From Chamaecrista fasciculata (taxonomy: Eukaryota; Streptophyta; Magnoliopsida; Fabales; Fabaceae): DNA of 64,000 nt. Location of the stretch: the NCBI GenBank assembly GCA_003254925.1, contig QANZ01053924.1, positions 182,176-246,175 of the forward strand. The letters run 5' to 3'. The notes beneath the pieces were generated by a model. It was not told the DNA's origin. It saw only the letters and a program-made list of their open reading frames with translations, and did not search any database. Positions 23,448 through 35,480 of this stretch are shown one piece after another. Each line of letters begins with the position of its first letter. Positions within the stretch are counted from its first letter, which is position 1. A program made the position numbers and the translations under genes.

Positions 23448-26400
23448 TCAAACTGATATGGAACAGAGATCGTCAAAAACTTGTCTGATGTTAGGCCTCT
23501 CATTTACAGGGAGAATACATCTGAGAGATATTGCAAGCAATTCATCCATCTCTTTGGAAGATTCTTCGCTACCTGCAGCAGCAATGTCTCTATCGATACA
23601 GTCCATAACCCGCCCTTCTTGCTCACAAAGCCTAACCCAATCTGTTAGATCAACAGCCCCAGACTGCCCTGATATTATGTCACCTGCACTTTTCCGGGTT
23701 AACAATTCCATTAGGATCACACCAAGTGCATACACATCCGCCTTAAAAGATGGAACCGGTTTGTTTGCAGAAGCAAGTTCTGGAGCACGGTATCCCAGTG
23801 CTCCAAGATTTAGAATCTGCTCGGCGATTCCGGCTGGTGTCATGAGGCGGTGCAGACCGTAGTCAGTGAGACGAGCACTGTATTCAGGGCCCGGTAATAA
23901 AATGTTTGTTGGTTTTAGATTTCCATGGGGAAGCCCTCGATCATGAAGGTACAAAAGACATCGAGCAACTTCAACGGCAACTCTTAATCTCTGACTGAAT
24001 GATAATGGTGAGTACCTCCGGGGTGTTGTCTCTGCACAATACTTTTTAATGTTATATTCAAATATTATAAAGCTCTTATTATGTCATAATAAAAACTCAA
24101 GAACTCAAAATATCTCTTAAACAAACTCCTTCGGAAAAATATAACACCTAAAAGCCCAATATTAAGAGACAAGATCACAACTAAATGCCCTTATTTTTTT
24201 TCTGACAATTTCTCCAACTTCTAATAGATTAGTTTTATCTTCTCATTTTCCTATTTGTTGAACATTCAGGAGAATAAGGACACCTGAAGAGAAAACCCAT
24301 GTGCCGTACAGTGCAGAAGATAGCCATATATAGGTACATAACCATGTAATAATTTCAATGAACACAGCATTGAGAGGGAGTTTAACAATTACCATAAAGA
24401 TGTAGGGCCAAGCTGTCTCCATGTATATAGTCAGCTAAAAGAAGCCTCTCTTGTTCCCTAGGTCCCCAATAGTATGCCCGTAAAGGGACAATGTTAGGAT
24501 GCCTAACAGAACCAATCCTTTTAACTTCTCTAGCAAACTCCTTCTTATGTTTGACCAATCCCACCCTTAGCCACTTCACAGTCAACATATGACCGTTGTC
24601 AAGAGTTGCTTTGTACAAAGTGCCATGGCTACTTCTGCCAAGAACTTCAGCCGGAGCACGAGATAATTCTTCTGCTGTGAATGCTAGGGAAGAATCAAGG
24701 AAAAACAACTCTCCAGCTAAGCGATCTGGTGAGTACACATCTAACATCACTGGTTTTTCATGTGCTTCTATAAACCGGGGGGAGGAAGATAATGGGGAAC
24801 CGGGTGATGACTTCCTTCCAGATGATGTGGGAGGGTTATCCATCAAATCTGGAATTTGAGAAGCTGAAGTAGCTGCTACCATTCCTTGGGGTAAGCCATG
24901 CTCAGCAATTTCAGTCACGATTTCTGACTGTCCAGAGAGAGACCTTGAGTTGGATGTCAGCAAATGATCATTTGAAAAGCTTAATGAGGTTGGTGGGTGC
25001 TGAACACTTGTGTGGAAGTTAAAGAGGGAAGAAGGCCGCACATGTCTTCCAGACTTGATATCTCGTCCAGTATTTTGACCACTAAACTCACTTCTTCCAC
25101 GGAATTCTTTAAGTTGGGTTCGATGATAAGCCAATAAAACAAAGACAATCATCACAGCAGCACCCACTGAAGCAAGAATAATGGCTATCTTGATATTTCC
25201 CTTTGAACTATGATGTTTTGCTTTATTATAGATATTATCAGGCACTGAAGAATATCCTCCAGTTATACTACTCGGTAACTTCAGCTTCTCATTTCCAGGG
25301 TGAAAGGATGAAACGGGGAATCTCCTCAAATTATCAGGAACATCACCAGATAAATCATTGTTGGACACGTTAAACACATTCAAGCTGGATGAAAGCTTAT
25401 CAGGAATCTGTCCCACAAATTTGTTGTTAGACAAATCAAGGCTCTCCAAATTAACAAGTTTGCTCAAATCATTTGGTAGTTGTCCTGAAAAGTCATTCCT
25501 GGCAAGATTCAATAGTTTGAGCCTGCCCATCTTGCTTATATCAGTAGGTACGGAGCCTTCTAAGGAGTTACTAGAAAGATCAAGATATTCCATCGGTGGA
25601 TAAGGAATCATAGCTATTAATTCATCAGCCCTTGAACTTCCAAGAGGAATTGGCCCAGTAAAATGGTTTCCAGAAAGATTCAAGTATGTCAATGTGGTTG
25701 AAGCAAAGAAACTTGCAGGAATAGGCCCGCTAAGTTCATTAGAACTGAAGTCAACCATAAACAATTTAGAATAGGTCCCCAAATTAGGAGGCAAGGATCC
25801 AACTAAAGAATTATTCCTGAGAGCAAGTGTTGTTAATCCCTCGAATTGACTTGTCAAATTCGGAAAGCTTCCAGACAGCCTGTTTGAACTCAGATCAAGC
25901 ACCTCCAATGAGACTTCCCAGTTCTGCATAACAGATATATCACCAGAAAACATATTCTCGCTTAAGTCCACGATAGTGCATCTTCTCAAGGATGTTGGCA
26001 ACGAGCCAGATAAACCATTCGAGGAAAGATTCAAAATATCCAAAGTTGTGGAATTGATTGAAATAATTGAGCCTGTAAATGTGTAAAGATAATGCATAAG
26101 ATACTAGTAACAGGGCACTGAGGTTATATATTTCATCAAAAGACTTTATGGAAATTCCATTCACAATTGTAAAATGCAATTGGTATAATCACTTGAAAAT
26201 TGTGAAATCAGTTGCAAAACAAAAGCTTGATATGCAATAGTGGGTAGGGTACTAGAGTAGTTTAATATAAAGGAAGCTCCTATGCTCCAGAAAAGGCTGC
26301 ACAACTACAATGCATGGAATTAGCATAGCAAATGACAGCATTTTAAGAATAGCAGGAAATAAAAAATATTTTCCGGTACTTCACAGCCAGAGCTCAGTAT

Positions 26401-28132
26401 AACCTCACTTAGCAAGAAATTTAGTGAGGATAAACTGAAAGTGTGCGCATTTACCGGTAAGTTGCTTTGAACAAATATGCAATGTAGGCATGTATTTGTC
26501 AATATGCCTCTACATCTTCATCCCCATCCCTGATCACACCCTCTCTGTCTCTCTAGCATATCTCATTGCTTCTATTATATATAATGCTAATTAGAATTTA
26601 TATATGTTCATTTAGACGATATATATTCACCCCCCCCNNNNNNNNCCCCCCCCCCCCCCCCCCCCCCCCACTTCTCAGTCATTTCAATTTCTTGTAGAAC
26701 AAAGAACAGCTATCAAAAGATTGCTAGATTTCCTTTACATACCACATTACAAACCATGCACGAGCACATAAGTTTGTGCACTTGCAGCTTTCTAAATTCT
26801 TTTCCTTTTGTCTCACTCCAAAGTAGTGAGAGAGTAAGTAAACGCTATGCCGCTATGGTCTAATGTTAACCATTGCTTATAATCAGCAAGCGCAATAAAA
26901 TAAAATTACAAGAGTTTTTAATGAATTTAGCCTTGATGAAAGAGACAGAATTTTCCCTTCCAACTCTGCCTCCCCGAGAACAAACAAAAAGGAATGATAA
27001 AGAAAAAGATATAGATGCATGATAAGGAATATATACAAAAAAGAGTTCGTCATAGTTCATTGGCCCATAGTTGATGAACTAACATAATAGTCAGGCCTAC
27101 TTTAGTCCGGTGGCAATCTCGATAACGGGAAAGACGAAGAAATGAGTAAAACTCGTCAGCAAGGAGAGAAAATTGAAGTTGAAATCATTTACCCGTAAAG
27201 CCGTTGCCGCTAAGATCCAATTCTTCTAAAGACATAGAACTTTCTAACAATTCCTTCGGTATTAACCCATACAACAGATTACTCCCAAGTCGCAGAATCC
27301 GAAGGCTAGGCAATGACCCAAAAGAAGGAAGCTCTCCCTTGATCTGATTGCGACCCAAATCCAAAACTTCCAAATTCCGAAACAAAGAAATTGAATTACC
27401 CTCAAAGAAGGCGCCATTCAGATTGTTATGGCTCAAATTTATGAAATGAGCCGTATTGGCCAAGCCAGAAACATTCTCGACGCCAAGCGAGAGACCCCCA
27501 GAGAACCCATTAGAGCTCAAATCAAGATGTTCCACATTCCGCAATGCAGATAAAACATCACCAATTTCACCCCAAAGCTCGTTGGAATGCAAATCCAGCA
27601 CTCTCAGCTGCTGAAGATTGCTTATCCCTCCCGGAAATCCACCCCTGAAGTTATTCTTCGACAAATTGAGGTAATTCAATCCCCACAAGTCGTTAATTCG
27701 AGCCGGGATCGGACCGTAGAACTTGTTATCGGAAAGATCCAAATGCTGCAGAGTCGTCAATGTCCCCAATGCTGGCGGAAACCGGCCGGAGAAGTCGTTA
27801 CCGGAGAGCGTGAGATTCCGAAGCATCTTTAGTTGAAGCAGAGTGTGGAATTTCAGCTCACCGCCGAGACCGAGTCTATCGAGAACTATGCTGGTGACGT
27901 TGCCGGTTCCGTCGTCGCAGGAAATTCCGGTCCAAGAGCGAGGACAGTCGTTGTAGTCTCTGAGTGAAGAGAGCTTCCATGAGTCCAAAACCCTACCAAT
28001 CGGATCTGTTTGAATCCCCTTCTTGAACTCTAGCAAAGATCGGAGTTCGGCTTCGGAGGCGGAAATCGAGGAGAGAAATGAAAGGAAACATAGAGAGAAA
28101 ACCGCAATAGAGATTCTCGGCATGGAATTCAT
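23448..28132 (-). CDS. Atypical LRR receptor-like kinase, At5g10020 type (3 exons)
   Basis: Exons on the minus strand: 27193-28132, 24393-26072, 23448-24031; GT-AG, phases join to 1067 aa (Arabidopsis At5g10020 is about 1048). The start is the first in-frame ATG (28130-28132), before a signal peptide of about 28 residues. Order: LRRNT region (ELRSLLEFKKGIQTDPIGR; CPRSWTGISC), about 20 leucine-rich repeats, one membrane helix at about residues 608-630 (IILASVGAAVMIVFVLL), a Ser-rich juxtamembrane part, SPDRLAGELFFLD, then a kinase-like domain from about 785. The VAVK-type lysine is kept (TVKWLR), but the catalytic loop is HGNLKPTN instead of HRDxxxxN and the DFG position is DYG. By family knowledge this is a pseudokinase related to GHR1-like receptors; signalling probably depends on partner kinases. 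No exon is damaged; intron 1 holds an assembly gap. Confidence 0.95.
26631..26669. other. Assembly gap in poly-C
   Basis: A run of C around eight Ns inside intron 1 of the receptor kinase. Probably a sequencing or gap-filling artefact; its real length is unknown. Coding sequence is not touched. Confidence 0.9.
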
Positions 28133-28310
28133 CGGAGTCAATGTAGAAGAAAGAAATTCACCCTAATGATTCATTGAGAGGAAAAGAGAGAGATTAGAGA
28201 GAGAGAAGAGAGAGAGTTTCCGAAACCCTAGAATTTCAACATTGGAAGAAGGTTAGAAAGAGAGAGAGAGAGAGAGAGAAAGTGGAGGTACATAGAGAGA
28301 GAGAGAGGTA
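28133..28310 (-). promoter_or_regulatory. GA/CT-rich 5' leader of the receptor kinase
   Basis: A CT-rich (plus-strand GA) leader with GA runs at about 28180-28220 and 28258-28310, typical of plant 5' UTRs. Confidence 0.4.
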
Positions 28311-28313
28311 GGG

Positions 28314-28323
28314 TTTTATATAT
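28314..28323 (-). promoter_or_regulatory. Candidate TATA box of the receptor kinase
   Basis: TATATAAAA on the minus strand, about 185 bp upstream of the ATG, just beyond the CT-rich leader. Confidence 0.5.
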
Positions 28324-28396
28324 GAAAAAGAGAGAAATTCGTTAAAAATGGCGGTTTGGTCAGGTGGGAGAGTGTTGGTTGGTGGGAGTGAGTAAC

Positions 28397-28650
28397 TACA
28401 GTCTGTAAAGGACAACTTCTTCTTCGTCTTCTCCTTCTCTCCATTCATTCACACTCTCTGTGTGTGTCACGAGAGAGAGAGAAAAAGAAAGAAAGAAAGA
28501 AAGAGAGAGCATTTTGCAATTTTGCATTTTAGGCACTGTGAAATTTCTTTTCTCTCTTCTTTCTCTTTCTCTTTCTCTCTCTTATGACTGGAGCCCTACA
28601 CGCACATGCGCTTACTTAACGCCTCTCAACGCCGTCAATTCCTCCTCTGT
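28397..28650. repeat. Receptor kinase upstream region duplicated at 21465
   Basis: Partner copy of 21465-21737 in direct orientation, starting with the identical 19-mer CTACAGTCTGTAAAGGACA and ending around ACGCCGTCAATTCCT. Confidence 0.7.
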
Positions 28651-29110
28651 AATTTGTTTTGTTGTTGGCTGGCTTGTTTATTTTTTCTTCCTTTTTTTTT
28701 TGTCCCAATTTATTTTTTCTTCCCAAAAACGGAACTATTTTTTTTTCAATTACGCAGCCAATTAAGGAAGGAGGGTCGCAAATCGCAATTCAAATCCTTC
28801 CTAACAAAAACAAATAAATAAATTATAAATGAATGAATAAATAAAAAATAACTATATAAATTAGTTCTCACAAGATATAATAATTAAATAACTCAATATT
28901 TAAATATGTACTTTATGTTTTTTTTTTAATTTTTACAAATTGAAGAGTTAATATACTTGAATATTTTTATCCTTACAAATTAAATTTTTAAAATTAAATT
29001 ATCAATTCATATATCCTTTAAAGATTAAATTATAAATTTATTCATGAATAAATAATATATTAATACTTTAATTTTAATCCCTATTTTATAAAAGATTCTA
29101 GACATCTTAA

Positions 29111-29268
29111 ATTTTTTTGGTTTCCCATAGATGCTTTTCATAGGAGAAAATCTTATTTGAGGTACTGTCGGATATTAAATGTGGACACCTTTTTCTAGGG
29201 AAATTCGAATCTGTGTTCACTATATTGTAGGAGACTAGCCCATTTCGCTAAACTCAATTCCAGTTGGT
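29111..29268 (-). mobile_element. tRNA-derived SINE
   Basis: On the minus strand, a tRNA-like head with A-box-like TTTAGCGAAATGG and B-box-like AGATTCGAATTTC, ending GGGAAACC(A)7. Direct repeats TAGACATCTTAA (29099-29110) and TAGACATTTTAA (29269-29280) flank it with one mismatch. No gene lies in 28651-29098. Confidence 0.7.
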
Positions 29269-29280
29269 TAGACATTTTAA

Positions 29281-31044
29281 TTTAATCTTTGAAAGTTAAA
29301 ATTACAAAATTTAATCATCAAAAATATAATTTCAATCAACGTAATTATTTTATTAAAGTATTAATTTAAATTTAACGATATATTAATTTTTTAACATTAG
29401 ACATTAAATATAATATTAATATAATTTAAATCCACGTGATATTTACTATTTTTATATTTAATAAAATTAATTAATTGTATCTTTCAAGTTTCAAACATTA
29501 AATTTCATAATTTATTTTTCGAAATTAAATGAGAATATTAATATTTTGTAATTATTAATTTATTGATAAATAAATGAACGTGAGGTGACGTGAGACGTTG
29601 ATGGAAGAAGAAGGGGGTTAGAGTTACGGCGTTAAGTATGGAGTTATGGGCTTTTGGATTCATTCGACAGCCACAGCCAGCGAAGATGGCGAAGGAAGGA
29701 AAGGTTTGAAGAGGAATGAGGATGTTTCATATTTCAGGTTTCATGTTTGATGTCTGAAAGGGTATGTTATGTTTATATGTTATGTGTGGTTTCATTCATT
29801 TACCAAATGAGTTACTTTTTACCACAAATTTCAATTAGTTTTGATTCAATGGATGCAAAAAGTCTTTGGTTAGTATAGTAATACTGTAACGTAATTAATT
29901 GCTTTTTAGCTCTCTGGGGGGACACTTAAGCCATTTTATATTTTAGGTATATTCTGTGAAGACAAAAGTACTTTTTGATCCTCAAATTTAATAACAGTTT
30001 TTTATTTTATTATTTTCAAAATTAAGTTATTGTTAATTTTATCTAAAAAATTTCCATTTTAATCCATTTTGTTCTTTTTCATGACTTCATCAAATAATTA
30101 ATAATAAATTTCATTTGATTTGCTATATAAGTCAAAATTTATTTATTTTTAACAATTTTGCATTATATATTATAAGTTTTGTGAAATTTATTGAAGCTAG
30201 TATAAAAGATAAAATTAATAATAAACAAACTTTAAAGATAAAATTTAAAATTAATATAAACTTTAGAAACCAAAAATATATGTGTACCTTCTTTGAGCTT
30301 GCAACTTGGAAGTGGAAATGGGTATTTGTTAATATTTTGTTTATTATAGTGGACTTATTTAAGTATTGGTCTATTGAATAATCAAAATAATAATGATAAA
30401 ACTCTTTGTGTTATAAAACAATTTATGGTGAATGTCCTTACCATTCCCAAAACCCCCAATTGAATATTATGTAACCCCTAGTTAATTAGGACTTAAGACC
30501 ATGTTTAATTCTTGGTTGAAGGTTACCCTTACAAGTCCTATAAACAGGTAATGTCCACAAGTGTTGAAGGGATCTCTACCAAGTGAATGATCACATTTTC
30601 TCTTCATCTTGTCTCTATTATTCTACCTCTTCTTCTCCTTCTACTTTTATATATTATTTTTGTAACACTTTGAACTTTTGTTAAGGCCCTATTTGAACTT
30701 TTTATTTTATGTGGTAATATGTATGTTTGTTAATTTGTTTTTCAAATAATGAATATAGATCTTTACTTCCTAGTTCCTAACTATCATTATATCATTTATA
30801 TGTATTAATAATTCATTACAAATTTCAGTTTATGCCAAAAGCAATACTACTAACAACTTTTAAAAATGTTTTGTTGATAAAAATCTACTGAAATAATTTG
30901 TTTGCACGAAATATAAAATTTATGGAGTCTATTAAAAAACTTTTCATGTAATAAATAAAATTTGTCAAGGTTTTTATGTATTTTTGTTCAACTATAAATA
31001 TTAAAACTGCTAAAAAAAATAAACTAAATAGTTTATTTATTGGT
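29281..31044. other. Gene-free AT-rich interval
   Basis: No gene is seen. Around 29590-29760 is GC-richer with a very short ATG frame (MAKEGKV then stop) that I do not accept as a gene. Confidence 0.35.
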
Positions 31045-31060
31045 AAATAAAGCATATCCG

Positions 31061-31261
31061 CCAACAAAGGTTGACCAAATTGGTAAGGAATCAACTCATA
31101 ACCCACAAGGTCGTGAGTTCGAATCCCGCTCCCGATATGAGGGTCTTGTTGGTAGGCGATCTCTAAGTACCTCTCTAAACGCTCATAGAGCTTGGAAGCC
31201 TGTCCTGGCCTTGGTGAGCCCTCGGGCCAACTCACCTAAACTTTTTTCTAAAAAAAAAATA
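31061..31261 (+). mobile_element. tRNA-derived SINE with perfect 16-bp target duplication
   Basis: The head resembles a tRNA: A-box-like TGACCAAATTGGTAAGG and B-box GAGTTCGAATCCC. The body ends in an A-rich tail after 'cttttttct'. Perfect 16-bp direct repeats AAATAAAGCATATCCG at 31045-31060 and 31262-31277 mark the insertion. Confidence 0.9.
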
Positions 31262-31277
31262 AAATAAAGCATATCCG

Positions 31278-32987
31278 ACAGTTGAAGACAGTGTTATACT
31301 TGGAATCCAATGAATTTTAATTTTTATAGACCAAACACCATTGTCCATTGCTAAGGTTGCAGGGAGTTTTTTGTAGCAAAATCCAAATATGGAACTAAAC
31401 TCTATAAAGTTTAGATAATATTATATTTGTCTCTAATATTTAATTAATTATTTTTTATCAAAACAATTGAATTGATTACAGCAATATAATTGAGTGATTA
31501 GATTTTATAATATCGATTAAATTTTATCAGAACACTTGGTGGAGGAACTCTAAAAGATCTAATCCCAGTTTTCATGCCCATTGGGTAACTCTAGTTTGCC
31601 ACGTCAATAATAATAATTATGATCATATTAAAAGTTTGCCAAAATCAATGAATTATTTTTGACAAAAAAAACAAAAAGTTATTGACCATAAGTATCAAAG
31701 GTACCAAAAATTCAGCAAAAGATTTATGTAGTTGATCACACCGATCCATTTCAAATAGGAAACAATAACAGAAAATCGATGTGGTTTTGATTCAGTGTAA
31801 ATGCTGGGTTCAAGAAATCTGGGAGCATGAAATGGATCAACCAAATGTTAAAAAAAAAGTATAATTTGTAGAATATTGGAATACGTTTAGGATAAATTAA
31901 AATCTACTAATTCAAGGTTTATTTTGTCGTTGTATATTCACTTTTTAAAAAAGTTGGTTTCTTTAGAGTTTGTTACTCCTATATATGTAATTTTTAACTC
32001 AATGTATGCCATAATATCATTAATTGAAAAAAAGAATATTGTTAAATGATGAAAAGATATATATATAGGCTTTAGTTTCTTATTTATTTTTGTTAGATTG
32101 TTTTTTTAGCTATTTAATTTCATATCTTTGCAAAAAGTTATACTATTTGTCGTACTATAAATTACATTCATCTTCCATGTATGTTAAGTGTAACGTAGAC
32201 ACGTGACTTGGAAGCGAAAAAAAGCTAACATGGGGACCAAAATCACAACAAAAGAAAATATAAGATCAGAATCACAATTAATTAAAGATAAGGTACCAAA
32301 ATTACATTTTAACATTTAGTTTACCATATCAGTATGCCCTCATAAGCGTTAGACTAAAATTGCACTTTGTTCTCTCTCTCTATATATATATATATATTAC
32401 TAAATACATATATTTTTTACTACTTTTTTTAGGTACTATTTTTTTATATTTGAAAATTTTATTTAAAATCTCTATCTTTTTTTTTAAAAAAATATTTTGT
32501 TAATATAAAAAAATTGCCTATATACCTATTAAGAGTCCATCTCGACACTCAACCACATTTAGAAGATCTCATTCATGTTAATAAGAGCTAAGAAATTTAT
32601 TTATCCTAATATATGTTTCAAATATCTCATTCATGTTAATATTTTATTTAAAATATAAATTATTAATAAAATTATTTTGAATAATTAATAATAATATAAT
32701 AACTAATAATTATTTTTATTATATTTTTAAATGATAAAAAATAACCTTTTACATATTATAATATTTTATCAATATATAATATAGTATATTAACCGTTTGA
32801 TCATTTCCCGTTTACCTATAGAACGAGTAAATCATTGATAAATTGATTTATTTTCATGAACAGTTATAAAAAAAATTAAATTATATCTAAATCATACATT
32901 CAATCCTTCATAACATTATAAAGCCTTTCGGAAGCAGTGTAGGAAAGAAATAGATAGTATCAAACAAAGTAGACAACTCTTATTCAT

Positions 32988-33034
<47 letters not shown>

Positions 33035-33361
33035 ATTGTTGGGTTTAATTAAAATATATATTTTAGCGAGAAAAAACCAAGATAAGCCAACCCAGTTCTT
33101 GATGTGCGAGCTTTTTGCCAAAGAATCCGAAGACAGGTCAAAGAAGAAGCTGAAACTCCTTAATACATTATTATCTCATCACACTTTACAAATCATTATA
33201 ATATTATATTAATAGTATCATCTTATCATCATCTCGTCGGTGCTGTCCTCTTCACATTAATTTCACACTTTCAATTCCTTCCTTCACCTTATATCTATTA
33301 AGTTTACTCTATACTCCATTATCATACATATTACATTAGTACTTTACAACATTATTACACA
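31278..33361. other. Gene-free upstream region of the phytosulfokine-like gene
   Basis: Mostly AT-rich, with (TA)n at about 32380-32397 and a (CT)n microsatellite at 32993-33030 about 330 bp before the start codon. 33240-33361 is likely leader. No clear TATA box could be fixed. Confidence 0.35.
32993..33030. repeat. (CT)n microsatellite
   Basis: About 19 CT units upstream of the phytosulfokine-like gene; possibly in its promoter or leader. Confidence 0.95.
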
Positions 33362-33882
33362 ATGAAGAAACTCTCGAAGAAACTAGCTTTGCTTCTTCTG
33401 TTTCTGGTTCTCATCTTCAATGTCACGTACGCTATTCAGAGTGAAGAAGTTAGCAATAATGAACTCGTTGTGGGCTCCGAAAATGCTTCTTCCAATGTTG
33501 TAAGCTTTGAATCAAATTCTTCATCATCACTGTATTTCTAGCTATTGTCATATATATATATATATATTATGTACACGATGAGCTAATATAAGTTTGGGTC
33601 AAGGGCTTACCTGATTCAATAGTTGCAATAGAGTATTCACATTTCTCCACCAAAACTGTTTTGGTGGATTTTCTTTTCTGGATTTTTCATTGGATTAATA
33701 CAAAAGCTTTTGGGGGAACAAATTATTTGTGAAATTAATATTACACACATAAATGTATTTATATGCAGAGAAGTGGTGGATGTGAAAAAAAGGGCGTTGT
33801 TGAATGCAAGAAAGGAAATGGTAAGACAGAAGAAAACGTTGTGGAGGATGAAGACTACATCTACACCAGGTCTATACCTTAG
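33362..33882 (+). CDS. PSK: Phytosulfokine-like peptide precursor with variant core YIYTR (2 exons)
   Basis: Exons 33362-33499 and 33769-33882, GT-AG intron in phase 0, 83 aa. Residues 1-24 are a clear signal peptide (MKKLSKKLALLLLFLVLIF). The mature half has Cys51 and Cys59 spaced C-x7-C, a spacing seen in some phytosulfokine precursors, then an acidic run and the C-terminal DYIYTRSIP. Canonical phytosulfokine is YIYTQ with both Tyr sulfated by TPST after an Asp; here Asp75-Tyr76-Ile-Tyr78-Thr is kept but the fifth residue is Arg80. Size, single phase-0 intron, signal peptide and position of the core match the family. The usual RR/AH stretch before the core is replaced by acidic residues (EENVVEDEDY). 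A role as a sulfated growth or stress peptide sensed by PSKR receptors is an inference; the Arg may alter maturation or activity. Confidence 0.8.
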
Positions 33883-34632
33883 ATGACAATAATTAATCAC
33901 AATGACATAATTAAGCTTGTAATCATGACAAGTCATCGTCAATGTTTCATTTTCATCTGTAATTTTTCAAGTTTCCACAATTAGCCATTGGTAATTGTAG
34001 AGGATCTTCTATTTCTATGACAGTCTTGTTTACTTTTTGTTTGACTTTGTGAGATTTACTCCTTTCGATTTACAGTTGTTTTAGTTAGAAGAATTTATGT
34101 TTTAAAATATCTGCTATTTCGCAAAATTAAAAAAACATTAATTATTTTTTTACAATTTTATTCATACTTATTCTCTCTTAATGATAAGTATCCTTCGAAA
34201 ATAAGAAAGAATAAATAAAAAAATGTAGTCCTTTTATCTTATTTTTTTTTAAGTTTAAGATAAACTGATCATTTTCTTAGTCTGTGAACACGTACTAAAT
34301 CATAGCAGCTGAATGGAGTAAATTTTATGGATGGAAACCTACATTAATTTTATTCATCACAGTTCTGCATGCATTTTTTTTTTTTGGAAAACGCATTAGT
34401 TTATTTTTCAAAACACAAGTCTATACATTAGTTAGCAGTGATTAAACACAAGGTCACATTGTTTTGACTGCAGAAAAACCATTCATGAAACCTTCATATA
34501 TAATTATGATCAGAGTTAATTAAAACAGTGATTAACAAAAGGAAACGTATATTTGCAGCTTGCAGTCTCTGTCTCTGTCTGTGTCTCTTTTGTTTCTTTC
34601 TAAAGCCTTGTGGAAGCATAGGTATATATATA
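33883..34632. other. 3' flank of the phytosulfokine-like gene
   Basis: Likely 3' UTR at first, then AT-rich sequence with no gene. Confidence 0.35.
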
Positions 34633-34846
34633 TCTTATATTATATGGCTCCACCCCTTTTTGGTCGTTTATGTTTAAAACTATAGCCTATAAAATTAAAA
34701 ATAAGAGGAAATTTACTATTTGGTCTCTCTTTCTTTACTAAGTTAACAATTTAGTCCCTTATTTATTTTATATACATATTTGCGTGNAACTCTCATTTAT
34801 TTTACATATATATTTGCGTGCCCGTTAGGGCACGCGAAACCCCTAG
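34633..34846 (+). mobile_element. Non-autonomous mini-Helitron, copy 3
   Basis: Starts TCTTATATTATATGG after an A and ends with hairpin GCGTGCCC-GTTA-GGGCACGC, then GAAACCCCTAG, followed by T. These are the Helitron 5' TC, 3' hairpin, CTAG and A/T insertion rule. At the N (34787) about 30 bp of the 3' region are repeated on both sides, so the middle may be two joined copies. Confidence 0.85.
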
Positions 34847-35004
34847 TTATATTATATGTCTGAGAAGCTTAGTCGGTCATATAAAACTATAGTCTAAAAT
34901 AAATTAATTTTAATATAATACATGAAAATATAAATTAAAAACAAAGTAAAATGAACCCACGTTTCAACACCCCCCACTCCACGTTCATGTAACTATAATA
35001 TATA

Positions 35005-35060
35005 CTAAGGGCTTGGTGTGCCCTAACGGGCACGCCAATATGCATGTAACGTTTGAATTG
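35005..35060 (-). mobile_element. Mini-Helitron 3' end, diverged
   Basis: On the minus strand: hairpin GGCGTGCCC-GTTA-GGGCACACC then AAGCCCTTAG followed by T. The CTAG is changed to TTAG. The rest of the element cannot be delimited; an N follows at 35201. Confidence 0.6.
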
Positions 35061-35449
35061 ATTTAAAGTTGAAGATTATATTAAATTTTTATATTGATAA
35101 AAGAGTAAGTTTGGGACCAATTTGAGAAATTATACAAATATGTAAGACTCATCTAAAATAAATAAAATATTTAGGACCAATTTGAAATTACCTCATATGG
35201 NTAATCGTCAACTATTTAATTACTAGATCAAATTTAATAACAAAAAAATTACAATTTAATATAAATTCAAAAATAAAAAAAATATAAAATTAGTTCAATT
35301 TTAAAAAAATCATCACAGACCAAATTGTTGATAATTAATAAAGTTAAGGAATCCTTGATTCGATAAATAATAAGTTTTTATTTTATTTTATTTTTTTGCG
35401 CAGAAGTATGAATTGTAGATTTATAGCAATAGTAATTGACATTCAGAGT

Positions 35450-35464
35450 TCAGGCCAAAAAAAA
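35450..35464 (+). mobile_element. CAGGCC(A)n micro-retroposon
   Basis: A 15-nt insert, TCAGGCC(A)8, between perfect 16-bp direct repeats AATTGACATTCAGAGT at 35434-35449 and 35465-35480. Confidence 0.7.
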
Positions 35465-35480
35465 AATTGACATTCAGAGT

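Noticed and set aside
26631-26669. Poly-C tract as a biological feature
   Set aside because: It surrounds an N run and looks like a sequencing or gap-fill artefact.
28460-28765. Frames over the GA/CT tract upstream of the receptor kinase
   Set aside because: Low-complexity translation of microsatellite and leader sequence, antisense to the gene.
29590-29760. Possible small gene or exon in a GC-richer stretch
   Set aside because: The only ATG frame is seven codons long and there are no convincing splice-linked frames.
31061-31150. tRNA gene at the head of the SINE
   Set aside because: A and B boxes are present but no complete cloverleaf, and the sequence is embedded in a longer body with poly(A) and a 16-bp target duplication.
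34370-34400. Poly(T) run as another micro-stub ('gcatgcatt' / 'acgcattag')
   Set aside because: The possible flanking repeat is only about five bases, within chance.
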